Shown here: in pieces, positions 1 to 7,981 of the stretch
How positions within the stretch are numbered: the stretch's first letter is position 1
How the letters are laid out: each line of letters opens with the position of its first letter
From: Embleya sp045207785
GTDB lineage: Bacteria; Actinomycetota; Actinomycetes; Streptomycetales; Streptomycetaceae
DNA length: 64,000 nt
NCBI RefSeq assembly: GCF_045207785.1
Contig: NZ_CP108776.1
Location: 2,356,001-2,420,000 of the forward strand
Direction: 5' to 3'
The notes under the pieces: model-generated
The model's database searches: none
What the model saw: the letters and a program-made list of their open reading frames with translations, nothing else
What the model was told of the DNA's origin: nothing
Program-made: the position numbers and the translations under genes

Positions 1-180
1 GAAGTGCCCATCCGACGGGGCCTGACCACTCGCGTTGAGCATGATCGCGCTCGCGTCGAGGTCGAAGTCCGTGCCGGTGGTCGTCCGCACATCCCAGCCC
101 AGGCCGACGAGAACAGCGGTCAGGCCCGGAGCCTCCTTCGAGAGCGAGACGTTTCCGCCCTTGCTCAGGCTGACTCCCAC
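1..180 (-). CDS. terD: TerD-family tellurium-resistance/stress protein, N-terminal part
   Basis: The first 60 codons of a TerD-family protein read leftward off the window, so the C-terminus is missing. The visible sequence starts with a GTG preceded by GGAGGA (184-189) and opens with the typical MGVSLSKGGNVSL segment. It continues to a DFDLDASA stretch, which in this calcium-binding fold carries the conserved acidic residues. TerD proteins are cytoplasmic, bind calcium and are linked to tellurite, phage and general stress resistance; the real role in streptomycetes is not settled. The next gene to the right is a peroxiredoxin in the same direction, 179 bases upstream, an order typical of the aceE neighbourhood in streptomycetes. 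Family assignment is firm; function is known only in outline. Confidence 0.88.
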   Translation of the reverse strand, partial: MGVSLSKGGNVSLSKEAPGLTAVLVGLGWDVRTTTGTDFDLDASAIMLNASGQAPSDGHF

Positions 181-359
181 GAGTCCTCCAAAAGATCGTG
201 GAGCACGAGGTGCCCCGGAATTTTCGCGTACTGACGTGACAACGCGCCGATCCTAGTCAGGAGTTCCTGGCCGGCGGGAGGTCTCGCCGCGGCAGGGGTA
301 CCCCGACCCGGCCCGGCCTACGCCCGAACCGGCCGGAGAACCCCCGCACGCGCGTCGAA

Positions 360-818
360 TCAGACCGCGGCCAGGGCCTTGAGGTACTCCGCCTGGTCGC
401 GCGCGTCGGGTATCGCGTTGACGACGCTCCACTTCACGACGCCCTCCTTGTCGATGACGAAGGTCGCGCGCACGGCGCAGCCCTTGTCCTCGGCGAAGAC
501 GCCGTACGCCTGCGCGGTCCCGCCGTGCGGCCAGAAGTCCGACAGGAGCGGGTACTCGTAGCCCTCCTGCTCGGCGAACACGCGCAGCGAGAACGGCGCG
601 TCGCAGGACACGGCCAGAACCTGCACGTCGTCGTTCTGGAAGTTGGGCAGGTCGTCGCGCAGCGCGCACAGCTCGCCGGTGCACACGCCGGTGAACGCGA
701 ACGGGTAGAAGACGAGGACGACGTTCTTCTGCCCGCGGAAGTCCGCGAGCCGAACGATCTCGCCGTGCTGGTTCTTGAGCTCGAACTCGGGGGCCTTGCT
801 GCCGATCTCGACGGCCAT
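360..818 (-). CDS. Peroxiredoxin, AhpE/BCP-like
   Basis: A 152-residue thioredoxin-fold peroxidase that reduces hydrogen peroxide and organic hydroperoxides in the cytoplasm. The active-site segment at residues 40-52 contains FTGVCTGELC: Cys46 is the peroxidatic cysteine and Cys51 lies five residues on, the spacing seen for the resolving cysteine of BCP-type enzymes. The surrounding PFAFTG and GELCALRDD wording is AhpE-like, so the protein combines features of both groups. Length is normal. The ATG start has GGAGAA just upstream. It faces away from the repeat tract at 930-1236 and precedes the TerD gene in the same direction. Whether it works as a one-Cys or two-Cys enzyme cannot be read from the sequence. 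Confidence 0.9.
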   Translation of the reverse strand: MAVEIGSKAPEFELKNQHGEIVRLADFRGQKNVVLVFYPFAFTGVCTGELCALRDDLPNFQNDDVQVLAVSCDAPFSLRVFAEQEGYEYPLLSDFWPHGGTAQAYGVFAEDKGCAVRATFVIDKEGVVKWSVVNAIPDARDQAEYLKALAAV

Positions 819-929
819 GGTGCGGTTCTCCTTGGTTCTGGGCGCTGGGCTCAGCGAGCCTAGCCCGGGGGCGCGGGAGGGTTCTGGGCGGCCGTGCTCG
901 TGGGCCTTCGGCGCGGTGGGTGGGCGGGT

Positions 930-1236
930 GTCCTCAAGCGCCGGACGGGCTGGGTCGGGCCGGCCTGCGGCCGATGCGTCCTCAAACGCCGGACGGGCTG
1001 GATTGGCCGGACCGCGCCGGATGCGTCCTCAAGCGCCGGACCGGCTGGATCGGGCCGGCCTGCGGCCGATATGTCCTCAAACGCCGGACGGGCTGATTTG
1101 GCCGGACCGCGCCGGATGCGTCCTCAAGCGCCGGACCGGCTGGATCGGGCCGGCCTGCGGCCGATATGTCCTCAAACGCCGGACGGGCCGATTTGGCCGG
1201 ACCGCGCCGGATGCGTCCGCAAGCGCCGGACCGGCT
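930..1236 (+). repeat. Tandem repeat tract, seven units with 47/48-base period
   Basis: Seven copies of a 22-base core (inner part CCTCAAGCGCCGGACGGGCT, with AAACG and ACCGGC variants) begin at 930, 978, 1025, 1073, 1120, 1168 and 1215. Steps of 48, 47, 48, 47, 48 and 47 make a composite period of 95 bases. The linkers alternate between two GC-rich types. The tract lies between divergent genes (peroxiredoxin left, 1311 gene right). Open reading frames run through it but encode only repeat-derived Arg/Pro/Gly-rich text. The same core occurs inverted at 27.2-27.5 kb and 29.8 kb. Confidence 0.9.
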
Positions 1237-1310
1237 GGATCGGGCGGGACGGCTGCGGGTGTGGGTGGGGTCCGGCTTTCGGGTTCGGGGGGAGCGGGCA
1301 GGATGCGGGC

Positions 1311-2258
1311 ATGTCCTCGATCGAGATCGTGAGCGGCCCTTGGGGCACAGCTTCGATGCCCCCGGCGGAGCAACGCGCGCGAGCCCTCGTCGCGTGGGAC
1401 GCCTTCCGTGACCTGGCCGCCCGGACCGACCTCGACGCGCCGTCGCGGCTGCCGGGCTGGGACGGTCGCGCGGTGCTCACCCACCTCGCGTCCTGGCCCG
1501 AGGCTCCGCTGCTGGTGCGCCTGCTCGCCGAGGCCCGCGGCGAACGCGCCCCCGACGCGGCCCCGATGGATCAGGACGACGTCAACGCGCGCCTGGTCGA
1601 CAACCACCGCGACGCGACCCGCGAGGAGCTGCTCGCCGCGCTCGACGACGGCCGCGCCCGACTCGCCGCGGCCTTCGACGCCACCACGCACGAACCGGCC
1701 CTGGCCCTGGCCCGCACCGGTTCGCAGGTCGGCCCGGTACCGCTGCTCACCCAGCTCGGCGCGATCGCCTACGAACTCGCCGTACACGCGCTCGACCTGG
1801 ACCCGGCCGCACCCGCCGAGCCCGCCCCCGAGCTGCTCGACGCGGGCCTGCTCGCCCTCGCCGACATCACCGGCGCGCTCGCGGCCCGACACGGCGTCCG
1901 CGCCCGCACCGGACTCGCGGTGCCCGGCGGCGGCTGGGGCTTCGCCGCGCCCGGCACCGCCGCGACCGGCTGGGAGGTCTTCCGCCTGCCCCCGGGTCGG
2001 CCGAACCTGCCCGCCGTCGAGGCGCGCAGCGCCGCCCTGCTCCTGGACGCGTCCGCGGGCCGACGTGCCGTACCCGCCCTGCTCGCCCGGCGCGACCTCA
2101 AGCCGTACCGCCTCCCGGGCCTGCTCGCGCTCGCCCCGCTGCTCGACCACGTCCCGGGCCTGCCCGGCGGCCCGGCGCTGCGGCTGACCGCGAGCGCGCT
2201 CGGCGGCGTCGGCCGGGTCGCCGCGCTGCTGCCGGCCCTGGGCCGGGCCAAGAGCTGA
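1311..2258 (+). CDS. Maleylpyruvate isomerase N-terminal-domain (DinB-like) protein
   Basis: A 315-residue protein of the mycothiol-dependent maleylpyruvate isomerase N-terminal fold, a four-helix DinB-like metal-binding domain. The opening helix (MPPAEQRARALVAWDAF) is followed by a LPGWDGRAVLTHLASW segment near residues 47-62, the hallmark with the His that helps bind metal in this family. Such proteins typically act as mycothiol-dependent transferases or isomerases, but most are uncharacterised. The ATG at 1311 is chosen because the longer in-frame reading from 894 runs through the tandem repeats; a GGGGGGAG stretch lies upstream of the ATG. The gene stands alone with a strong terminator 40 bases after its stop. 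The substrate is unknown. Confidence 0.75.
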   Translation: MSSIEIVSGPWGTASMPPAEQRARALVAWDAFRDLAARTDLDAPSRLPGWDGRAVLTHLASWPEAPLLVRLLAEARGERAPDAAPMDQDDVNARLVDNHRDATREELLAALDDGRARLAAAFDATTHEPALALARTGSQVGPVPLLTQLGAIAYELAVHALDLDPAAPAEPAPELLDAGLLALADITGALAARHGVRARTGLAVPGGGWGFAAPGTAATGWEVFRLPPGRPNLPAVEARSAALLLDASAGRRAVPALLARRDLKPYRLPGLLALAPLLDHVPGLPGGPALRLTASALGGVGRVAALLPALGRAKS

Positions 2259-2297
2259 CCGCGCCGCCCCGAACACACGCACGCGGCACGCACGCAG

Positions 2298-2339
2298 CGA
2301 GGCCCCACCCGGTGATGATTCTCACCGGGCGGGGCCTCG
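2298..2339. terminator. Bidirectional hairpin terminator
   Basis: An 18-base stem (arms 2298-2315 and 2321-2339, one mismatch, CGAGGCCCC...GGGGCCTCG) closes a five-base loop. It lies between the convergent genes ending at 2258 and 2371, so it can serve both. No T-run follows, as is usual in this GC range. Confidence 0.8.
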
Positions 2340-2370
2340 CACTCGTCTGCTTCGACCGCAGTGGCGTGGG

Positions 2371-2814
2371 TTACTTCTTGCCGCTGCGCACCGCCTTCGG
2401 CGACACCAGACGGGTCGCCGACCAGTCCTTTACAGCGGCGAAACTCGTCGTACGGGCCAAGCCCGCCGTCGGCGCGGCCTCACCGATATCAGCGGGTTCT
2501 ACATATCCGTCCCGGCCGGTCTTCGGGGTCAGCAGCCAGATATGGCCGCCATCCGTGAGCGTGGCGAGGGCATCCACGAGGGTGTCGACAAGATCGCCGT
2601 CGTCCTCCCGGAACCACAACAGAACGACGTCGGCAACGTCTTCCTCGTAGTCCTCATCAACGAGTTCGGTTCCGGTGAGCTCCGCGATCTCCTCGCGCAG
2701 CTCCTCGTCCACGTCGTCGTCGTAACCGAGCTCCTGGACCACCTGTCCGGGCTGGAACCCAAGTCGAACGGCCGAGTTGGCCCGTTCTTCCGCGTGGTCC
2801 GCGGTCGCGCTCAC
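2371..2814 (-). CDS. DUF3052 family protein
   Basis: A 147-residue cytoplasmic protein of the actinobacterial DUF3052 family. It has an acidic N-terminal half (residues 30-75, rich in D and E, with ELGYDDDVDEELREEI) and an alpha/beta core around DVVLLWFREDDGDLVD and DGGHIWLLTPKTGR, then a basic tail ending SGKK. The GTG start is preceded by GGGAGG. Homologues sit beside aceE in streptomycetes, as here, although on the opposite strand. No biochemical role is established; the conserved link to the pyruvate dehydrogenase gene is the only clue. Confidence 0.85.
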   Translation of the reverse strand: MSATADHAEERANSAVRLGFQPGQVVQELGYDDDVDEELREEIAELTGTELVDEDYEEDVADVVLLWFREDDGDLVDTLVDALATLTDGGHIWLLTPKTGRDGYVEPADIGEAAPTAGLARTTSFAAVKDWSATRLVSPKAVRSGKK

Positions 2815-3006
2815 GAATTAACCTCCCTTGTCCGGCCCCACAACGCTTCGGGGCTCACGCGCGTAAGTCCACACGCGCCAGGCTGTTCGCGCAAGTACCC
2901 AGGTCACGTACTCGCGCAAACGCCACACGGCGTGCTGTGCGGAAGCTACCCCCAGCAGGCATGGATCACGCAACGTATTCGAGGGTCCAGCCTGACAGAC
3001 GAAAAC

Positions 3007-3231
3007 TCACCAGGTCCGCCGGGGCCGCCCCGCGGCCGGGTCGGCACCTCCGAACCGCTCGATCACCGCGTCCGCGCCGGGGATCACCAGCCCGGTGTGC
3101 CCGTCCTCGAACCGGACCACGTACGGCGGTGCCCCGTCCGGGCCCCTGACCTCGACGATCTCCCCGAATCGATCCGCGCGGCCGACCGTGTTCCCGTGCA
3201 CGTGGAGCCGGTCGCCGATCTGTGCCCGCAT
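3007..3231 (-). CDS. DUF1918 family small protein
   Basis: A 74-residue protein made almost entirely of the DUF1918 fold, a small SH3-like beta barrel. It opens MRAQIGDRLHVHG, continues with RFGEIVEVRG and ends the domain with PYVVRFEDGHTGLVIPG. The ATG at 3231 is preferred over an upstream GTG because AGGAGG lies eight bases before it. The family is common in actinobacteria, often next to stress or universal stress genes, and has no proven function. It is transcribed away from aceE. Confidence 0.85.
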   Translation of the reverse strand: MRAQIGDRLHVHGNTVGRADRFGEIVEVRGPDGAPPYVVRFEDGHTGLVIPGADAVIERFGGADPAAGRPRRTW

Positions 3232-3608
3232 GGCTCTGACCTCCTGGTCGAAGGGGTGCGAAAGCACCCACACCCCCCAGGGAACTACGCCAGTGCGCTG
3301 TGCGTAAGAGAGTCGGCGTAAGGTCTTGGAGGTTCACGATTGCATCACCCCGCAATCGAGAACCGCCGCGTGGAGCGTCCGGCGACAGTCGGACGATCAG
3401 GGCAGCTCCGCTCCTTTCGCGGTAACCGAACACGGATCGGGCTCGGTACATGTGGCGCAGGCGGGCACCCCGCCGGTCCATTACCGGTCGGTAGAGATGA
3501 CGGATCCACGTCCGGGTACCACGATGGGGACGGCGCGACACCGCTCAGGGTGGTCGACCCCGCTCTCGCGGGGAGGGTCCCCATCTACCGATAAGGCGAA
3601 GGAACAGC
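3232..3608. other. Non-coding region ahead of aceE
   Basis: This 377-base gap separates DUF1918 from aceE and must hold the divergent promoters. No coding sequence is visible. AAGGA lies six bases before the GTG of aceE. I see no clear consensus promoter or well-formed operator. Confidence 0.5.
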
Positions 3609-6344
3609 GTGGCTTCCGGACGAGAGCGCTTCTCGATCATCAGCGACGGCCTCCCGAGCCAGCTCCCCGACATCGATCCGAACGAGACCGGGGAATGGCT
3701 GGAGTCGCTGGACGCAGTCATCAACGAGCAGGGCCGCCAGCGAGCCCGCTACATCATGCTCAAGCTGCTCGAACGGGCCCGTGAACGACAGGTCGGCGTG
3801 CCGGCCCTGCGCAGCACGGACTACATCAACACGATTGCCCCGGAGAGCGAGCCCTGGTTCCCCGGCGATGAGAACATCGAACGGCGCATCCGTGCGTTCG
3901 TCCGATGGAACGCCGCGATCATGGTGTCGCGGGCGAACCGCCCCGGACTCGGGGTCGGCGGTCACATCGCCACCTACGCGTCCTCGGCGAGCCTGTACGA
4001 GGTCGGCTTCAACCACTTCTTCCGCGGCAAGGACCACGGGGAGTCGGGCGACCAGATCTACTTCCAGGGACACGCGTCTCCCGGCATCTACGCACGTGCC
4101 TTCCTGGAAGGACGCCTCAGCGAAGCTCAGCTGGACGGCTTCCGCCAGGAGAAGTCGGCCGCCCCCAACGGGCTGCCGAGCTACCCGCACCCGCGGATGA
4201 TGCCCGAGTTCTGGGAGTTCCCGACCGTCTCGATGGGCCTCGGCCCGCTCGGGGCGATCTACCAGGCCCGGTTCAACCGGTACCTGCACAACCGGAACAT
4301 CAAGGACACCTCGCGCAGCCACGTCTGGGCCTTCCTCGGCGACGGCGAGATGGACGAGCCGGAGTCGTTGGGCAACATCGGGCTGGCGGCGCGTGAGGAA
4401 CTCGACAACCTCACGTTCGTCATCAACTGCAACCTGCAGCGGCTCGACGGCCCGGTGCGCGGCAACGGCAAGATCATGCAGGAGCTGGAGTCGTACTTCC
4501 GCGGCGCCGGCTGGAACGTGATCAAGGTCGTCTGGGGTCGCGACTGGGACCCGCTGCTCGCGCAGGACACCGACGGCGCGCTCGTGAACAAGATGAACAC
4601 GACGCCCGACGGCCAGTTCCAGACGTACGCGGTGGAGTCCGGTTCGTACGTGCGCGAGCACTTCTTCGGCGACGACGCGCGCCTGCGCCGCATGGTGCAG
4701 GACCTGTCCGACGAGGACATCCAGAAGCTGGGCCGCGGCGGGCACGACTACCGCAAGGTCTACGCGGCCTTCAAGTCGGCTCGCGAGCACGTCGGCCAGC
4801 CGACGGTGATCCTGGCGCAGACGGTGAAGGGGTGGACGCTCGGCCCGAACTTCGAGTCGCGCAACGCCACGCACCAGATGAAGAAGCTCACCAAGTCGGA
4901 CCTGAAGGCGTTCCGCGACCGGCTCTACCTGCCGATCACGGACGAGCAGCTCGAAGGCGACGTCCCCCCGTACTTCCACCCCGGTGAGAAGTCCGAGGAG
5001 ATGGAGTACATGCGCGAGCGGCGCGCCGCGCTCGGTGGTTCGCTGCCGCAGCGGCTCGACCGGTCCAAGCCGCTCAAGCTCCCCGGCGACCCGGTCTACA
5101 AGGTGCTGAAGAAGGGCTCGAAGCAGCCGGTCGCCACGACGCAGGCGTTCGTTCGGCTGCTCAAGGACCTGATGCGCGACCCCGAGATCGGCAAGCGTTT
5201 CGTGCCGATCGCGCCGGACGAGTACCGCACCTTCGGCATGGACGCCATGTTCCCGACGGCCAAGGTCTACAACCCGCACGGGCAGACCTACGACTCGGTG
5301 GACCGTGAGCTGCTCCTGTCGTACAAGGAGTCGGCGCAGGGTCAGATGCTGCACGACGGCATCTCCGAGGCCGGTTGTGTGGCCTCGCTGATCGCCGCGG
5401 GATCGACGTACTCGACGCACGGCGAGCAGATGATCCCCGTGTACGTCTTCTACTCGATGTTCGGGTTCCAGCGCACGGGCGACCAGTTCTGGCAGATGGC
5501 CGACCAGCTCAGCCGCGGCTTCGTGCTCGGCGCCACGGCGGGTCGCACCACGCTGACCGGTGAGGGTACGCAGCACGCGGACGGCCACTCGCAGCTGCTG
5601 GCCTCCACGAACCCGGCCTGTGTGGCCTACGACCCGGCGTTCTCGTACGAGGTCGCGCACATCGTCCAGGACGGTCTGCGCCGGATGTACGGCCCGGACG
5701 CCGAGGACGTCTTCTACTACATGACGGTCTACAACGAGCCCATCGCGCAGCCGGCGGAGCCCGAGAACGTCGACGTGGACGGCATCCTCAAGGGTCTGTA
5801 CCTGTACCAGGAAGGTCCCGCCAAGCAGGGCGCGCTGCGCGCCCAGATCCTCGCCTCCGGTGTCGGTATGCCGTGGGCGCTGGAAGCGCAGAAGCTGCTC
5901 GCCGAGGACTGGAACGTGGTCGCCGACGTCTGGTCGGCCACGTCCTGGAACGAGCTGCGGCGCGACGCGGTCGCGGCGGAGGAGCACAACCTGCTCCACC
6001 CCGAGGCCGAGCCGCACATCCCGTACGTGACCCGAGTACTCGACGGCCGTCCCGGCCCGGTGGTGGCGGTCAGCGACTGGATGCGGGCCGTGCCGGACCA
6101 GATCTCGCGGTGGGTCCCGGCCGACTTCGCGTCGCTGGGCACCGACGGCTTCGGCTTCGCGGACACGCGCGGCGCGGCCCGGCGCTTCTTCCACGTGGAC
6201 ACCGAGTCCGTCGTGGTGGGCGTGCTGTCCGAGCTGGCCCGACGCGGCGAGATCGAGCCCGGAATCGTGTCGAAGGCGATCCAGCAGTACGAACTCCTGG
6301 ACGTCAAGGCGGCCGGCGTGGGAACGGTCGGCGGCGACGCCTGA
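3609..6344 (+). CDS. aceE: Pyruvate dehydrogenase E1 component, homodimeric type
   Basis: A 911-residue thiamine-diphosphate enzyme that decarboxylates pyruvate and transfers the acetyl group to the lipoyl E2 subunit in the cytoplasmic pyruvate dehydrogenase complex. Length fits the homodimeric (alpha2) E1 class. The thiamine-diphosphate/magnesium motif starts at GDGE (residues 244-247) and reaches its Asn near residue 273 in INCNLQRLDGP. The central pyrimidine-binding and C-terminal transketolase regions are intact, and the IVSKAIQQYELLDVKAAG tail is typical. The GTG start has AAGGA six bases upstream. It is transcribed alone with a perfect terminator 15 bases after the stop. The E2 and E3 genes are not in the window. 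Confidence 0.97.
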   Translation: MASGRERFSIISDGLPSQLPDIDPNETGEWLESLDAVINEQGRQRARYIMLKLLERARERQVGVPALRSTDYINTIAPESEPWFPGDENIERRIRAFVRWNAAIMVSRANRPGLGVGGHIATYASSASLYEVGFNHFFRGKDHGESGDQIYFQGHASPGIYARAFLEGRLSEAQLDGFRQEKSAAPNGLPSYPHPRMMPEFWEFPTVSMGLGPLGAIYQARFNRYLHNRNIKDTSRSHVWAFLGDGEMDEPESLGNIGLAAREELDNLTFVINCNLQRLDGPVRGNGKIMQELESYFRGAGWNVIKVVWGRDWDPLLAQDTDGALVNKMNTTPDGQFQTYAVESGSYVREHFFGDDARLRRMVQDLSDEDIQKLGRGGHDYRKVYAAFKSAREHVGQPTVILAQTVKGWTLGPNFESRNATHQMKKLTKSDLKAFRDRLYLPITDEQLEGDVPPYFHPGEKSEEMEYMRERRAALGGSLPQRLDRSKPLKLPGDPVYKVLKKGSKQPVATTQAFVRLLKDLMRDPEIGKRFVPIAPDEYRTFGMDAMFPTAKVYNPHGQTYDSVDRELLLSYKESAQGQMLHDGISEAGCVASLIAAGSTYSTHGEQMIPVYVFYSMFGFQRTGDQFWQMADQLSRGFVLGATAGRTTLTGEGTQHADGHSQLLASTNPACVAYDPAFSYEVAHIVQDGLRRMYGPDAEDVFYYMTVYNEPIAQPAEPENVDVDGILKGLYLYQEGPAKQGALRAQILASGVGMPWALEAQKLLAEDWNVVADVWSATSWNELRRDAVAAEEHNLLHPEAEPHIPYVTRVLDGRPGPVVAVSDWMRAVPDQISRWVPADFASLGTDGFGFADTRGAARRFFHVDTESVVVGVLSELARRGEIEPGIVSKAIQQYELLDVKAAGVGTVGGDA

Positions 6345-6359
6345 TCCGAAGCGGTAGTT

Positions 6360-6391
6360 GCGGCCCCGGTCCGAAGACGGACCGGGGCCGC
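6360..6391 (+). terminator. aceE terminator
   Basis: A perfect 14-base stem (arms 6360-6373 and 6378-6391) closes an AAGA loop immediately after the aceE stop codon. Confidence 0.88.
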
Positions 6392-6553
6392 AGTCGATAT
6401 TCCCGAGCCTTCGCGGTCGGGTGTGCCTAGACTCGGGATCGCCGGCCGCGGGACTTCGGCTGCGACTTTCGGAATCGCCTCTTAAGCGCCCCTTCGCTGT
6501 TCGCGCCTCCATTCCCCGGCCGGCTTTTGCCTGTTCGGCCGAGAGGACACGTC

Positions 6554-7981
6554 GTGGATCGCCGGGAGCTGGCCGCGTGCGAGGACGTGGTGATGTTCGT
6601 CAACGCGGCCGTGACGTCCACCGGACAGCGCGAGTTCCGCGACGACGCCGACGCGCAGCGGCTGTCGGTCGGCTTCCTGCACGAGTACGTGCTCGGCAAC
6701 TACCGCGAGCTGTACGCGGCGACCCTCGCGCTGGACGTCAACGACTTCAACGCGGCGCTGATCGTGCGACACCTGCTGGAGTCCAGCCGTGACCTGACCC
6801 CCCGGGTGCGTCGCCGCGAAGGCGAACTGATCGCCCGCCGGCTCGAACTGATGGCCCCTCAGCGGGTCTACAAGCTCTTTCGCGAACTGGCTCGGCGCGG
6901 CGTCAACAACCGCCGCACGCGCGCGATCATGCGGGACTGGACGGCGCAGCGCCGCGACCCGGTCTTCGACGCGGTGAAGTATCGGACCGGGGTCAAGGCG
7001 ACCGTGCGGCACGCGCACCTGGACGTGCCCGACGAGACCGGGGCGTTCCTGTTCACGGCCACCCGCAAGGTCCCGGTGTTCACGACGGGGCTGTTCGAGA
7101 CCTGGCGTCAGGCGCACTATTCGGCGACCGCGCTGTACGACCTGCCGTACACGGTCGCCGAGGGGCTCGCCTCCAAGCACGGGATCAAGCGCGCGCAGTT
7201 CCTGGAGAAGATCGCGCCGCGGTTGACCCGCCTGGAGCGGTTGCGCCTGCAGGGAGCCGGCGAGCGGGCCGGGGCCGGGGCGGTCAAGGCGGAGCCGGCC
7301 GTGATGCCGCTGACCCGGCTCGCGTCGTACGTCCTGTCGCTGCCGCACGCGACGCGCGTGGCCCGGCACGACGAGCTGCATGGGGCGTTGAGCACCGCCG
7401 CGCACCGGGTGGCCGGTGAATCGGCCGGTTCGTGGGGGCGGGTGGTCGCGGTGCTCGACGACAGCTTCTCGTCGTTCGGGTCGACGGCGAAGCGGCAGCG
7501 GCCGCTGGCCGTCGCGCTCGCGTGCCACTACCTGTTGCGGGCGCTCGCCGCGGACTTCACGGGGCTGTGGACCTCGGGTGCGCACGATCCCCTGTTCGTG
7601 CGGCCGAGCGGGCCCACGCCGCTCGGCGAGCGGCTCCTGGACGCGCTCGAGCTCGCGCCCGAGCGCCTGGTCGTGGTCTCGGACGGGTGGGACAACAGCC
7701 CGCCGGGGCTGGCCGCCGAGGTGCTGCGGGTGTGGCGCGAGCGGTTGGATCCCGAGGCGGCGACCACGGTGGTGCACCTGAACCCGGTGTACGACGCGGA
7801 GGGGTTCGACGTGAAGCGGCTGTCGGCGAGCGTGCCGACGGTGGGCGTTCGCGACGCCGAGGACGTCCCGGCGCTGGTCGAGCTGGCGCGCTTCGCCGAG
7901 GGGCGGGCCGGGTTCGACGAGCTGCACCGCTATCTGGCGGACCGTCAGGACCGTTTTCGGAGCCGAAAGGAGGCGGTGTGA
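6554..7981 (+). CDS. TROVE-like helical protein with C-terminal von Willebrand A domain
   Basis: A 475-residue protein of unknown function. Residues 1-240 are all alpha-helical by eye, with repeated R/L-rich helices and a segment reading VNNRRTRAIMRDW...FDAVKYR that resembles the TROVE/Ro60 RNA-binding repeats. Residues 295-460 look like a von Willebrand A domain with a complete metal site: D302-S304-S306 (VLDDSFSSF), T355 and D377 (VVVSDGWD). The GTG at 6554 is preferred over the TTG at 6527 because AGAGGA lies six bases ahead. Its stop overlaps the start of the next gene by one base, so the two are translationally coupled. Ro60-type proteins act in RNA quality control; that role here is inference. 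Confidence 0.6.
   Translation: MDRRELAACEDVVMFVNAAVTSTGQREFRDDADAQRLSVGFLHEYVLGNYRELYAATLALDVNDFNAALIVRHLLESSRDLTPRVRRREGELIARRLELMAPQRVYKLFRELARRGVNNRRTRAIMRDWTAQRRDPVFDAVKYRTGVKATVRHAHLDVPDETGAFLFTATRKVPVFTTGLFETWRQAHYSATALYDLPYTVAEGLASKHGIKRAQFLEKIAPRLTRLERLRLQGAGERAGAGAVKAEPAVMPLTRLASYVLSLPHATRVARHDELHGALSTAAHRVAGESAGSWGRVVAVLDDSFSSFGSTAKRQRPLAVALACHYLLRALAADFTGLWTSGAHDPLFVRPSGPTPLGERLLDALELAPERLVVVSDGWDNSPPGLAAEVLRVWRERLDPEAATTVVHLNPVYDAEGFDVKRLSASVPTVGVRDAEDVPALVELARFAEGRAGFDELHRYLADRQDRFRSRKEAV

Noticed and set aside
930..1236. CRISPR-like array: seven near-identical repeats at regular spacing
   Set aside because: The linkers are themselves repeated and alternate between two types, so there are no unique spacers, and no cas genes are near.
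894..1310. Long in-frame N-terminal extension of the maleylpyruvate-isomerase-fold gene
   Set aside because: It only translates the tandem repeats; the ATG at 1311 matches the family start.
3585..6512. Very long antisense reading frame opposite aceE, and similar ones opposite fabF-accD, dprA-comM and lepB
   Set aside because: They are Arg/Ala/Val-rich shadows caused by the high GC content in third positions, with no recognisable domains.
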